From: DATBJJ01 sp036556425
GTDB lineage: Bacteria > Acidobacteriota > Vicinamibacteria > Vicinamibacterales > 2-12-FULL-66-21
Length of the DNA: 64,000 nt
NCBI GenBank assembly: GCA_036556425.1
Contig: DATBJJ010000110.1
Location: 52,173 to 116,172 of the forward strand
Direction of reading: 5' to 3'
Positions 35,052 through 44,027 of this stretch are shown in pieces; within the stretch, counting starts at the first letter, position 1; the number at the start of each line of letters is the position of its first letter. A model generated the notes under the pieces. That model did no database searches and was not told where the DNA came from. It saw nothing but the letters and a program-made list of their open reading frames with translations. The position numbers and the translations under genes were made by a program.

Positions 35052-35708
35052 TCAGATCGCGTCGACCAATCCGTACCACTCGGGGGATTCCTGCGCGAGC
35101 ATGGCGCCGCACAGCCACGTCTGATCCCCAATCAGGTTCTTCCAGACCAACTTCGCTTGAACGGAGAGCTGCGCCGACGGGAACTTGATGTTGAACGATC
35201 CCGGAAGATTGCTCTCGTGCTTGCGATCGATCTCGAACCGGACGCCGCCGTAGCTGATGTCGACGATCCGAGCGGGCTCGTCCTCGACGCTCGCGGACAG
35301 ACCTCCGGCGACCGGCTTTCGTTCCCATCGGCGAGGGATGCCGAAGCCTGGCTTCGCGGAGGACAATTTGTGCGCGACGAGATCGAGCAGCCGCGCGGGC
35401 GACACCGGCTTCAACACGTAGTCGGCGCCGCGGCGGCGCGCATCCGCTTCGAGTACGGGATCGGCGAAACCGGTGATGATGATCGCGGGGATAGGCTTCG
35501 GGCTGCTGATTACGAGCTGCAGTCCGTTGAACGGACCGAGACGCACGTCGGCGATCAACAAGTCGGGCGGCGAGGCGCCGCGCAGGATCCGCGTAGCCTC
35601 TTCGAACGTACCAACGGCGGACGCTTGGTAGCCGGACCCCTCGAGGTATTCGGCTAACCCCTCGCGCGTCGTCTTGTCGTCATCGACGATCAGTACCTTC
35701 GACGGCAT
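35052..35708 (-). CDS. Response regulator with receiver and PilZ domains
   Basis: The start is ATG 35708 (218 residues) with AGAGGAG just upstream. The receiver (1-120) has acidic residues in IVDDDKTT, phospho-acceptor Asp54 (LLIADVRLGPFNG) and Lys in YVLKPVSPARLLDLV. A PilZ-type beta-barrel follows from about 135: RWERKPVAGG as the arginine arm and DISYGGVRFEI as the DxSxxG motif. It could bind cyclic-di-GMP and pass on a phosphorylation signal by protein contact, as there is no DNA-binding domain. No kinase lies next to it. It is convergent with the ABC exporter and upstream of nothing on its own strand. Confidence 0.88.
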   Translation of the reverse strand: MPSKVLIVDDDKTTREGLAEYLEGSGYQASAVGTFEEATRILRGASPPDLLIADVRLGPFNGLQLVISSPKPIPAIIITGFADPVLEADARRRGADYVLKPVSPARLLDLVAHKLSSAKPGFGIPRRWERKPVAGGLSASVEDEPARIVDISYGGVRFEIDRKHESNLPGSFNIKFPSAQLSVQAKLVWKNLIGDQTWLCGAMLAQESPEWYGLVDAI

Positions 35709-35999
35709 CGTCTCCTCTCGGACCGCCTGACAGATCACGCAACCTTGATGCCGGCCGCCGGCCGTCCGTGCGGGCACGCCAGTTTCGCGCCCGCCTCCAA
35801 AATGACGGACCGGTGGATTTCAACTTTGTCGCTTGAAGTTGCGAGTATGAATTCCGCTCTACCTTAACACCGTTTCAACCCGAACAACGCACCTTTGCCG
35901 CGCTTTTCCGCCACGCAGAATGCGACCGTGACGCGCATGTGCGGCCTCCGCGTGGGTATCGGGCCCTCGACGAGGGCGCTTTAGTGGGGACCAGATGCG

Positions 36000-37295
36000 C
36001 TAGAAGAACCGTACGCGCCGCACGGCGCCGGATACGACGAAGATACGTGTGTTATTTCCGCTCGCGTCAGCAGGGATCATGAAGAACCCCTGGGTGTCGG
36101 GGCTGTAGCTCAAGGTCGTCCCGAGGATGACTTCTGAGTCCATGAAGGTGACTTCGAGGCGCCGGCCCTGCCCCGGTGCGTTGAACGATTTCTTGTCGTG
36201 CCGTGTCGGGTTTCCGGTGAAGTTGCGGACGAAGAACACGGCCTTGAGATTCGCGACGGGCACGATCTGGCGCTCGGACGGCTTCGCGTTGATCGCGGGC
36301 CAGAGCGAGAACTGCGCGCGCGACGGATGAAAATCCTGCGTGAAGCCCTTGACGATCCCGCCATCCAGATAGCGGACGACAATCCGCTGAAACGCGGTTT
36401 CCTTCTCGTCGGGAGCGAGCGCCGGATCCTCGACCTTGGGCTCGATGACGGGCTGCGCGGCCGCGACAGGAACCGGCGCGGCGACGCTTGGTGCCGGCGA
36501 CGGGGACGCGGCGACGAGCGAGCAGCGATCGATGATCGATGCGAGACGAATGCGCGTGGGCTGCAAACGCGTGCGGAGCGACGTCGGCCAGGCGTACATG
36601 CGGGCCTCGAGCGTCGCCATCACGTCGTTGCGCGGCGCGCCGCTCTGCAGTGCGGGCAGGATCGCGCCGAGCAGCTCCACCACGAAGCGCGTTCCAGGAT
36701 CGCGGCTGTCTTTCGCGCCGCGCGCGTAGATCGCCTCGAGGACGTGCAGCACCTCGGTGCGCTCGAGGGCGACGCGGCGTTCGGACCCGCAGGCGGCGGG
36801 CGAATCGCCGATGCACCGATCGAGGAGATACGTGAGCGCCGCATCCGCGCCGACGAACGGATCCGCGGGCCGCGCGGCGGGCGCCTGACCCGGCAGAGCA
36901 ATGTGATGGTCGAAGGCGCATGCGCCGCGATAGCGCGCCGCTCCATCGCGAAGGCTCGCGATGTAGGAGCGCAGCACCTCGAGCGGAACTGATTCGTGCA
37001 GGCCGTCGCCGCTGATCTCGAGCATCAGCCGCGATCCCGGCCGCAGCGGTCCGTCGACTTCGAGGAGCGCTCCGCCCTCCGAGAGATCGATGAGCGTTGT
37101 CGTGAAGCCGGTGCCGCCGGTGAGCTTGACGAGCCGGATCCATGCGAGGTCGCTCGCATCACGACGCGCGTGCGCGCGGCGATCGCGCGCCCGCACGAGC
37201 CGTACCTCGTCGTCGCTCGCAAGCCTGACGGAGAGCGGAGAAGCGTTCTCGGCGGTGTCCGGCGTGACGAGATCGAGAGGGCTCATGGTCGGCAT
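36000..37295 (-). CDS. PilZ-domain protein with C-terminal small beta domain
   Basis: This 431-residue protein has an N-terminal PilZ domain (about 38-130): arginine motif RRAHARRDAS and DLSEGGALLEV. A helical middle section (about 145-265) follows, then an Ala/Pro/Val linker and a C-terminal beta module VVRYLDGGIVKGFTQDFHPSRAQFSLWP that resembles the DUF6982-type domain found in other PilZ proteins. It probably reads cyclic-di-GMP. It lies six bases downstream of the HD-GYP gene on the same strand, so enzyme and receptor are likely in one operon. Confidence 0.85.
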   Translation of the reverse strand: MPTMSPLDLVTPDTAENASPLSVRLASDDEVRLVRARDRRAHARRDASDLAWIRLVKLTGGTGFTTTLIDLSEGGALLEVDGPLRPGSRLMLEISGDGLHESVPLEVLRSYIASLRDGAARYRGACAFDHHIALPGQAPAARPADPFVGADAALTYLLDRCIGDSPAACGSERRVALERTEVLHVLEAIYARGAKDSRDPGTRFVVELLGAILPALQSGAPRNDVMATLEARMYAWPTSLRTRLQPTRIRLASIIDRCSLVAASPSPAPSVAAPVPVAAAQPVIEPKVEDPALAPDEKETAFQRIVVRYLDGGIVKGFTQDFHPSRAQFSLWPAINAKPSERQIVPVANLKAVFFVRNFTGNPTRHDKKSFNAPGQGRRLEVTFMDSEVILGTTLSYSPDTQGFFMIPADASGNNTRIFVVSGAVRRVRFF

Positions 37296-37301
37296 GGGCC
37301 G

Positions 37302-38258
37302 TCAGACGACGACCGTTGGAACCTCCAGTTCGCCTCTGCGGAACGCTTCGACGAACGCGCCCACGACGTGCGGATCGAAGTCCGTTCCGGATCCCTTCAG
37401 GATGATCTCCTTCGCGTCGAACGGAGACATCGCCTTGCGATACGGACGATCGCTCGTGAGCGAGTCGTAGACGTCGGCGACCGAGATGATGCGCGCCTCG
37501 AGCGGAATGTCCTCGCCGCGCGTCGGGTTGTAGCCGGAGCCGTCGAACTTGTCGTGATGCGACAGCACGATCGGGATCACGCGCCGCAGCGAACCGCCGA
37601 CCGGCTCGAGGATCGACACGCCCCTGTTCACGTGCTCCTGCATGTGCTTGAACTCTTCTTCGGTGAGCCGCGCCGCCTTGTAGAGCAGCTCGCGGCTGAT
37701 ATCGAGCTTGCCGATGTCGTGCAGGAGCGCCGCCGACCGCACGTCCTCGACGCGCCCCGGCGGCAGCTCGAGCTGCGCCGCGATCGTCGCGGCGTAGACC
37801 GACACGCGATACGAGTGGTTCTCCGTGTAGGTGTCCTTCGCGATGAAGTGGCGGAGGATCATCAGCACGCCGTGATACGTCTGACGCAGCTCGGTGATCT
37901 GCGCGGCGTTGTGCTCGTAGAGCGTGCCCATCGCGTAGCCCGTGATCACGAGCACGCCGCCCCAGACGGTGATGTCCATCCATCGCGCGGCGGGGACGCT
38001 GAAGCCGCTGGCCGCGGCGAGCAGGACCGGGTTGTACCACGTCATGAGGCAGACGAGCAGGACGCTGCCGAACGCCGTCAGCGTCGCGTGCCGCCGGCCA
38101 TACAGATACGCGGATCCGAGCGTCGGAAGGGTGTAAAAGCTCAGGACCATCCGCTGCCCGTCGACCACCAGATTCAGAATGAGGCAGATGCCGAAGAGCG
38201 ATAGGAGAAGCCAGAGCTCCTTATTGACCTCTTCGATTCGCCCGATCTTCGGTTTCAT
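37302..38258 (-). CDS. Membrane HD-GYP-type phosphodiesterase (variant GYNP motif)
   Basis: The start is ATG 38258 (318 residues) with GGGAG seven bases upstream. Three or four N-terminal helices (about 14-31, 36-55, 58-75, 96-112) form a membrane sensor. The HD domain follows: NHSYRVSVYA (His148), LLHDIGKLDIS (His180-Asp181), LSHHDKFDGSGYNP (235-245) and IPLEARIISVADVYDSLTSDRPYR. HD-GYP enzymes cleave cyclic-di-GMP. Here the GYP triplet reads GYNP and the following loop is shorter than usual, so activity may be altered. It is coupled with the PilZ gene downstream. Confidence 0.88.
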   Translation of the reverse strand: MKPKIGRIEEVNKELWLLLSLFGICLILNLVVDGQRMVLSFYTLPTLGSAYLYGRRHATLTAFGSVLLVCLMTWYNPVLLAAASGFSVPAARWMDITVWGGVLVITGYAMGTLYEHNAAQITELRQTYHGVLMILRHFIAKDTYTENHSYRVSVYAATIAAQLELPPGRVEDVRSAALLHDIGKLDISRELLYKAARLTEEEFKHMQEHVNRGVSILEPVGGSLRRVIPIVLSHHDKFDGSGYNPTRGEDIPLEARIISVADVYDSLTSDRPYRKAMSPFDAKEIILKGSGTDFDPHVVGAFVEAFRRGELEVPTVVV

Positions 38259-38541
38259 GTCGTGCTCCCTGGACGTTCCCGACCCGTACGCTCGCCCCCG
38301 CGCGCACGGGAACACCCGTCGCTTGGCAAGAACAGCGCCGAGGTGGGCTACCTAACGCAACTCATTGGCGCAGTGCGGGTTGGGCGATGGGGGGGTGGAA
38401 GCGGTTCGACGAGGAACGCGGCCGTGTGCTCCAGTTCGAGACGCTGCGCTGACGTTTTCCGGCGCACCTGTGAGAATTCCACCTGAAACTCGCGGTTCAC
38501 CAATGTGCTGAAACGGCGATCGGGCCGATAATGCAGCCAAG

Positions 38542-38751
38542 GTGTTCTACTTCTTCCAGCGCGGCGAAGAGTTTCTGCAGTGTGAGATTCGGGGAGACGA
38601 TGCGGCAGGGTATGAAATCGTGATCACCGAGCCGAAGCGCCCGGAGAAACGCGAGTCGTTCCCGACCTCGCACGAAGCCTACGCGCGATGGGTCCAGCTC
38701 CAGGAATCATTGGTGTCCGCCGGCTGGTGGGGACCTCACGGAAGGGACTAG
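38542..38751 (+). CDS. Small hypothetical protein
   Basis: This 69-residue protein starts at GTG 38542 without a strong ribosome site. It reads as two or three strands then a helix: FFQRGEEFLQCEIRG, YEIVITEPKRPEKRESF, SHEAYARWVQLQESLVSAGW. There is no signal peptide or known motif. Its stop overlaps by four bases the stop of the convergent ADOP gene. Such short proteins (a strand pair plus a helix) are frequent and unassigned in Acidobacteria. The 283 bases upstream, to the HD-GYP gene, contain no other gene I can support. Confidence 0.55.
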   Translation: MFYFFQRGEEFLQCEIRGDDAAGYEIVITEPKRPEKRESFPTSHEAYARWVQLQESLVSAGWWGPHGRD

Positions 38752-41450
38752 TTTTTCAGAGCGTCCAGCGGCGAGATCCGTGTTGCGCGAAGCGCGGGCA
38801 CGTACGCCGCGGCGAGCGAGACGGCGACGAGCAGCGCCGCCACGAACGCGAACACGGCGGGATCCCACGCCTCGATTCCGAAGACGAACGTCACCAGCAG
38901 TCGCATCAAGACGATCGCGGCAGCGACCCCGAGTCCCACGCCGGTGATCGTCATGCGCGCGCTCTCGAGGACCACGGCGTTGCGCACGTCCGCGGGCCGC
39001 GCGCCGAACGCGAGACGAATCCCGATCTCCTGCGTACGCTGCTCGACCGAGTAAGCCATCAGCGCGTACATGCCGCTCGCGGCGAGCACGAGCGCGAGCG
39101 CGGCGAAGATCGTGAACAGCATCATCGTGAAGTCGCTGCGGGCCGTCGTTGCCGCGAGCACCTGCGTCATCGTCCTCACGCGCGCCACCGGCAGGCCACC
39201 CGCCGCCGCCCGCAGCTCGTCGCGGATCGCGCTCGTGACGAGGTGCGGCTCGATCGACGTGCGAATCACCCACGTCAGCGGGAAGAGACGATTGTGGAGC
39301 GCCGTCACGCGGTCGGTGACCTGATCGGTTGGAACGTAGACGAGCGGCGACGGCGGCCTGCCGGTGATCGGATCGCGAACGTCGGCAACGACGCCGACGA
39401 TGATGCGCGGCGCTTCATCCCACGGCGGATCGATCCCCGCCCCGATCGCGATCTTCGTCGCCGGCCGAATCTGCGTGGAGTCCTGCCAAAACCGCCGCGC
39501 CATCGTCTCGTTGACGATCGCGACGCCAGGCGCGCCTGCGTGGTCCAGCTGCGTGAAGGTCCGGCCGCCCTTCATTGGCATGCGGAACGCATTGAAGTAA
39601 TCGGGCGACACGGCCTGCACGCCGACGATGCCGTGATACGACCCGCTGCCGAAGAGTCCGCGATCGACGATCGTGAACGGCAGCACGAGGTTCGGATCCA
39701 CCGGAAGCGATCGCGTGACGGCCATCGCGGCGATCGTTCCGTTCGCTCGCAGCCGCAGCTCGGCGTTCCTCGTCAGGAGTGAAATCTGATCGGTCCGCGC
39801 GAAGTCGCTGCCGAGCGCCATGTCGAACGCGATGACGTTCTCGGCGCTGAAGCCGCGATCGACGGATCGCTGCGTGAGGAACGTCTTGATCATCAGGCCC
39901 GCGCCGGCAAGGAGCACGAGCGCGAGCATCATTTCCGCGACCACGAGAACCGCGTGGAGGCGGCGTTGACCGGCCGGTGTTCCACTTTCCCCGCCTTGCT
40001 TGAACGCGGCGGCAAGATCGACGCGTGACGCGCTGACGGCAGGCAACAGGCCGAACAGAATCCCCGTGATCCCCGAGACGATCACGGCGAAGGAAAGCAC
40101 GCGCCAATCGAGCGGCACGCCCGCCGACAAACGCGGAATCTCCGCGGGACTCCACGAGATCAAGACGTCGACGCCAATCTGCCCGAGGACGAGCCCCAGC
40201 GCGCCGCCGGCGATTGCGAGCACCAGACTCTCGCTCAGAAGCTGCCGCACGAGGCGCTCGCGCCTCGCCCCGAGCGCCGCGCGTGTCGCGATCTCGGCGC
40301 GCCGGCGATTCGCTCTCGAGAGCAGCAGGCTCGCGCCGTTCGCGCACGCGATCAGCAGCACGAACATCACTGCCGCCGTCAGCAGCTGGAGCGCGGGCTT
40401 GACGTCGCCGACGACGACATCGCGCAGCGGAAGTACCGCAACTTGTTCGCCGTGACCGACGGCAAACGGATACTTCTGACGGAACGCACCCATCGCCAGC
40501 GCGATCTGCGTGCGCGCGGTGTCGAGGGGCACGCCCGGCCGCAGGCGCGCCGCGACTTGAACGAAGTTGGAGTGATCCCGGCTGTAGGGATCCGCTTGGA
40601 GCGGGAGCCAGATGTCGACGGCCGGATCCGGCTTGAAGCGCGGGCTGATGACGCCGATCACTTCGTACGATTCGCCGCCGAGCCGAATCATCCGTCCCAG
40701 GATCGCCGGGTCGCCGCCGAACCTTCGCTGCCACAGGCCGTGGCTCAACACGGCCACGCGCGGTCCATTCGGTTGATCTTCCTGCGCGTTGAACGTTCGG
40801 CCGCCCAGCACGGCCGCGCCGAAGAGGCTGAAGTACGCGCGCGAGACCTGCATCGATTTCAAGTGCTCGGGCCGATCGTCGGCGTCCAGATTGATTCCCG
40901 GCCCGCCCGACTGCCATGCCGCGATCTGCGCGAAGACATTCGTCTCGTCGCGCCACACCGCGAATCGCGGAAGCGATGCGAGCGTCGATCGTCCGCTCGG
41001 CGACTGGCTGACGATCTGCACGATGCGATCGGCGTCGGGATAGGGCAGCGGCTCGATCAGAATGGCGTTGACGACAGAGAACACGGCGGTGTTCGCGCCG
41101 ATGCCGAGCGCGAGGATCGCGACGGCGCCGATCGCGAATCCCCGGCTGCGCCGCGCGGTGCGCACGGCGTAGCGAAGATCCTGCCGCAGACTCTCCCAGA
41201 GATTCAGCCGGTGGGCGTCGCGAATCTCCTCGCGCCGCTGCTCGACGCCGCCGAAGCGGCGCAACGCCTGCGCTCGCGCCTCTGCGCGGTTGATGCCGGC
41301 AGTCGTCCGCGCTTCGATCTCACGCTCGACATGGAACCGCAGCTCCTCCTGGATCTCCCAATCGACATCCTCTTGCCGGAACAATCCGCGCAGGCGCGCG
41401 CGCACCGCATACAGCCACCGCTCGATTCGCAGGGCGGCGCGGCTCGGCAT
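38748..41450 (-). CDS. ADOP-family ABC permease with N-terminal prefix domain
   Basis: This 900-residue protein begins with the roughly 80-residue cytoplasmic prefix found on many ADOP permeases (VDWEIQEELRFHVEREIEART, ARAQALRRFGG, LWESLRQDLRYAVRT). Helix one follows (GFAIGAVAILALGIGANTAVFS), then MacB core, the FtsX block (LTAAVMFVLLIACANGASLLLSRANRRRAEIATRAALGARRE) and the second half (LALVLAASGMYALMAYSVEQRTQEIGIRLAFGARP), ending ISPLDALKN. It lies three bases after the PadR gene on the same strand, the usual PadR-ADOP operon. PadR probably represses both in response to a small molecule. Confidence 0.93.
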   Translation of the reverse strand: MPSRAALRIERWLYAVRARLRGLFRQEDVDWEIQEELRFHVEREIEARTTAGINRAEARAQALRRFGGVEQRREEIRDAHRLNLWESLRQDLRYAVRTARRSRGFAIGAVAILALGIGANTAVFSVVNAILIEPLPYPDADRIVQIVSQSPSGRSTLASLPRFAVWRDETNVFAQIAAWQSGGPGINLDADDRPEHLKSMQVSRAYFSLFGAAVLGGRTFNAQEDQPNGPRVAVLSHGLWQRRFGGDPAILGRMIRLGGESYEVIGVISPRFKPDPAVDIWLPLQADPYSRDHSNFVQVAARLRPGVPLDTARTQIALAMGAFRQKYPFAVGHGEQVAVLPLRDVVVGDVKPALQLLTAAVMFVLLIACANGASLLLSRANRRRAEIATRAALGARRERLVRQLLSESLVLAIAGGALGLVLGQIGVDVLISWSPAEIPRLSAGVPLDWRVLSFAVIVSGITGILFGLLPAVSASRVDLAAAFKQGGESGTPAGQRRLHAVLVVAEMMLALVLLAGAGLMIKTFLTQRSVDRGFSAENVIAFDMALGSDFARTDQISLLTRNAELRLRANGTIAAMAVTRSLPVDPNLVLPFTIVDRGLFGSGSYHGIVGVQAVSPDYFNAFRMPMKGGRTFTQLDHAGAPGVAIVNETMARRFWQDSTQIRPATKIAIGAGIDPPWDEAPRIIVGVVADVRDPITGRPPSPLVYVPTDQVTDRVTALHNRLFPLTWVIRTSIEPHLVTSAIRDELRAAAGGLPVARVRTMTQVLAATTARSDFTMMLFTIFAALALVLAASGMYALMAYSVEQRTQEIGIRLAFGARPADVRNAVVLESARMTITGVGLGVAAAIVLMRLLVTFVFGIEAWDPAVFAFVAALLVAVSLAAAYVPALRATRISPLDALKN

Positions 41451-41453
41451 GCG

Positions 41454-41795
41454 TCAGTCTCCGGCGGGCGCGAGATTGACGACGTGCGAGATGGCTGAGG
41501 AAAGGCGGACCCAGTTCGCCGCTTCCTCCTCGAGGCGGCGGCGGCCCGGGCGTGTGAGCGAGTAGAACTTCGCGCGGCGGTTGTTGTCCGACGGCTTCCA
41601 CTCGGATTTGATCCAGCCCTGGAGCTCGAGCTTGTGGAGGCAGGGATAGAGCGATCCGTCGCTGACCTGCAGGACGTCGCTCGACACTTGCTTGAGACGC
41701 TGGCTGATCGCCCAGCCGTGCAGCGGCTCGAGGGCGAGAATCTTCAGGACGAGAAGGTCGAGCGTGCCTTGAACGAGATCCGCAGGCCGGCTCAT
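41454..41795 (-). CDS. PadR-family transcriptional regulator
   Basis: This 113-residue winged-helix protein shows the PadR pattern: VQGTLDLLVLKILALEPLHGWAISQRL, VSDGSLYPCLHKLELQGWIKSEW and NNRRAKFYSLTRPGRRRLEEE. The short C-terminal helix should mediate dimerisation. It is first in a two-gene operon with the prefix-type ADOP permease. The other four ADOP genes in the window have no PadR neighbour. Confidence 0.95.
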   Translation of the reverse strand: MSRPADLVQGTLDLLVLKILALEPLHGWAISQRLKQVSSDVLQVSDGSLYPCLHKLELQGWIKSEWKPSDNNRRAKFYSLTRPGRRRLEEEAANWVRLSSAISHVVNLAPAGD

Positions 41796-41853
41796 GAGCG
41801 TATCCCTCGGTTACCGAGAGATGGTATGCCCGGCCCGCGGCAAAGGCAAGCGC

Positions 41854-43221
41854 TTACTTGATCGCCACGACCTTCGTCGGCGTGCGCAACAACAACGTGC
41901 CTTCGGAGATCGCCGGCGTCGCCAGGATCGGCTCGGTCATGTCGTTGTCGGCGAGGACCTCGAAGGTTGGCCCCGCCTTGAGCACGAAGACATGGCCGTC
42001 CTCGCTCGCGAGGAAGATCTTTCCGTCGGCCGCGATCGGAGACGAGGTGAACGCGGACGTTCCCCCCGCGAGACGCTGCTGATATTTCTGCTCGCCGGTC
42101 TTCGCGTCGTACGTCGTGAGCACGCCGTTGTATTTCACGATGTAGACGAGCCCGTTGTAGACGAGCGGCGTGCACATGTAGCCGCCGTCGCGCGCCGCGC
42201 TCCACGCGACGCCCGCGTTGCTCGACGCGCCGCCGGTCAGCGTGATGTCGCCCGTGGCCGACTCGCGAATCGCGTACACCGGCGCCCGCGGTCCGTGCGC
42301 GTTCGTGATGTAGATCAGGCCGTCGTGCACGACAGGCGTCGGCACCGGAATGTCGCCGCCGCCCTGCAGCTTCCAGATCTCTTTGCCGGTCTTGAAATCG
42401 TACGCCCCGATGTGCCGCCATCCGTTCACGATGAGTTGCGTCTGGCCTTTCACCTGGTGCACGGTTGGCGTTCCCCACGTGGGCACGTCGCTGCGCGCCG
42501 TGCGCCACAGCTCGCGGCCGTCGCGCGCGTCGAACGCCGCGAGAAACGATCCTTGCTGCACGTCGGCCTGCACGACGACGACGTTTTCGTGAAGGATTGG
42601 CGAGCTGCCCGTTTCCCATTGCGCCGATGGATCCGTGAACCATCCCGCGTCGAGCACGCCCAGATCTTTCTTCCAGAGCTGCTTTCCTTTCAGGTCGTAC
42701 GCGTAGAGCCCTTCCGATCCGAAGAACGCGACGAGCCGCTCGCCGTCGGTCGCCATCGTCGAATTCGCGTGGCTGGCTTTCATGTGCCGCTTGATCTTCG
42801 GAACGGCCTTGAGCACGGTCTGCTGCCATCGCACCGCGCCGGTCTTCTTGTCGAGACAGTAGATGCGCCAGTCGTGCTCGGTGTCGTCCTGCACCGGCTG
42901 GACGTCGCCGTACAACCCGGCGCGGATGCCCGCGTCTTTCTTTCCGCTGATCGACGTCGACAGGCAGACGAGATCGCCCCACACGATCGGACTCGAGAGT
43001 CCGAGCCCCGGGACGTCCGCCTTCCACGCGATTCGCTGGCCCGACGTGATGCTCCAGGTCGTCGGCAGCGTGAACCCGTCCGCGATCCCGTTCGCGCGGA
43101 TGCCGCGGAACTGCGGCCAGTCCACGCCGGGCTTCGGCGTGCCGGCTGCGTGCAAGGCGATATGGAATCCGGCGACCGCGGCTAAAAGGCCGGCCCCGCC
43201 GAGCGTCACTCGCGTTCTCAT
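41854..43221 (-). CDS. Exported PQQ-like/BamB-like beta-propeller protein
   Basis: This 455-residue protein has a signal peptide (MRTRVTLGGAGLLAAVAGFHI). Its opening is VDWPQFRGIRANGIADGFTLP, as in Planctomycetes/Acidobacteria PQQ-repeat proteins. Propeller blades are marked by YCLDKKTGAVRWQQ, YAYDLKGKQLWKKDLG, AFDARDGRELWRTA, GAYDFKTGKEIWKLQ, TTYDAKTGEQKYQQR and FVLKAG. There is no quinoprotein catalytic Cys pair or cytochrome domain, so a scaffold role in the periplasm is more likely than dehydrogenase activity. Confidence 0.9.
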   Translation of the reverse strand: MRTRVTLGGAGLLAAVAGFHIALHAAGTPKPGVDWPQFRGIRANGIADGFTLPTTWSITSGQRIAWKADVPGLGLSSPIVWGDLVCLSTSISGKKDAGIRAGLYGDVQPVQDDTEHDWRIYCLDKKTGAVRWQQTVLKAVPKIKRHMKASHANSTMATDGERLVAFFGSEGLYAYDLKGKQLWKKDLGVLDAGWFTDPSAQWETGSSPILHENVVVVQADVQQGSFLAAFDARDGRELWRTARSDVPTWGTPTVHQVKGQTQLIVNGWRHIGAYDFKTGKEIWKLQGGGDIPVPTPVVHDGLIYITNAHGPRAPVYAIRESATGDITLTGGASSNAGVAWSAARDGGYMCTPLVYNGLVYIVKYNGVLTTYDAKTGEQKYQQRLAGGTSAFTSSPIAADGKIFLASEDGHVFVLKAGPTFEVLADNDMTEPILATPAISEGTLLLRTPTKVVAIK

Positions 43222-43235
43222 GAAGCTCCCCCTCG

Positions 43236-43373
43236 GAATCGCGGATTTCGCGGATACGACGGATCACGCGGATCGCGCGGTTCGGAAGATTCTAGCGCGG
43301 AAGCTATCCGCGCCATCCGCGCAAGCCGCGTGATCCACGCCATCCGCGTCATCCGCGTGATCCGCGTCTATCG
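43236..43373. repeat. Inverted GCGGAT / ATCCGCG repeat array
   Basis: Degenerate GCGGAT(N) units (43236-43280) are followed after about 25 bases by ATCCGCG(T/C) units (43306-43373) in the opposite orientation, so the region could fold into a long imperfect hairpin. The second array runs into the stop codon of the coiled-coil protein gene. It is the largest copy of the family also seen at 23830-23866, 43958-43999 and 63751-63813. Confidence 0.65.
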
Positions 43374-43907
43374 TTTGACGAGCGATCGCTCGAGCTCCTC
43401 GAGCCGCTGGTTGAAATCGCTCCAACGTCCCTGCTCGTTCGCGATCTCTTGCGTGAGAAACGCTTCTTCGGCGGCGAGCTTCTGCATCTCGCCGGCGAGC
43501 CTCGCGTGCTCACTCTTCGCGGCCTTGATCTCGAACTCGAGCTGGCGCCGATGTTCATCGTTCATCGTGGGGATCAGCTCCGCGAGCTCTTTGATTCGCT
43601 CGCCGAGCCGGCGGTACTCGCGCTCCGGAGGCCCTTGATTGACCCTGGCCTCCTCGAGCCTGCGCACGAGCGTCTGGATGCGCTGCTCTTGGAGCTGAAG
43701 GCGTCCCAGCGCGAGTTGCACGCGCGGGCCGGCCGACGCCATCTGCTCCATCGCCGCGCGCAGCCCGCGCACTTCGACGAGGAGGGCCGGAAGGATGTCG
43801 GTCGAGGGCGCGGCGGCCGGCGTTTGGGCCCGGGTGACGAACGACGCGCCGAGGGCCGTGGCGACGATCAACGCCCAGAACAGGAGGACGCGAGAGGACT
43901 GGCGCAT
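43368..43907 (-). CDS. Exported coiled-coil protein
   Basis: The start is ATG 43907, with AAGGAG seven bases upstream (179 residues); the longer open frame antisense to glnS is ignored. It has a signal peptide (MRQSSRVLLFWALIVATALG, cut near TRA-QT) and then an almost continuous helix from about residue 40 with heptad spacing (LLVEVRGLRAAMEQM, LGRLQLQEQRIQTLVRRLEEA, LEFEIKAAKSEHARLAGEMQKLAAEEAFL). It is probably a periplasmic coiled-coil dimer or structural factor, with no enzyme motif. The stop codon lies in the GATCCGCG-type repeat array. Confidence 0.75.
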   Translation of the reverse strand: MRQSSRVLLFWALIVATALGASFVTRAQTPAAAPSTDILPALLVEVRGLRAAMEQMASAGPRVQLALGRLQLQEQRIQTLVRRLEEARVNQGPPEREYRRLGERIKELAELIPTMNDEHRRQLEFEIKAAKSEHARLAGEMQKLAAEEAFLTQEIANEQGRWSDFNQRLEELERSLVKR

Positions 43908-43957
43908 GGCAATCTCCTTGGTCGAATCATGACCGAACGTCGACCGGCAAGGGCAGC

Positions 43958-43999
43958 GATCCGCGTGATCCGTCAGATCCGCGTGATCCGCGTTTACCG
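43958..43999. repeat. GATCCGCG repeat array upstream of glnS
   Basis: Four ATCCG(CGT/TCA) units in one orientation fill most of the gap between the coiled-coil gene and glnS. A TATAAT at 44007-44012 follows directly, so the array would cover the -35 region of any glnS promoter there. No consensus -35 is present. Confidence 0.55.
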
Positions 44000-44027
44000 G
44001 TCGAAATATAATTGGAGGTTGGACCGC

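Noticed and set aside
35963..35977. Hairpin GCCCTCG-A-CGAGGGC before the PilZ gene stop
   Set aside because: The usable stem is five base pairs and it lies in a gap between same-strand genes without a T-run, so neither terminator nor operator is well supported.
43236..43373. CRISPR array
   Set aside because: Units are 7-10 bases without unique spacers, and no cas genes are present.
44007..44012. Promoter of glnS at TATAAT
   Set aside because: There is only a -10-like hexamer; the expected -35 position lies in the GATCCGCG array with no consensus.
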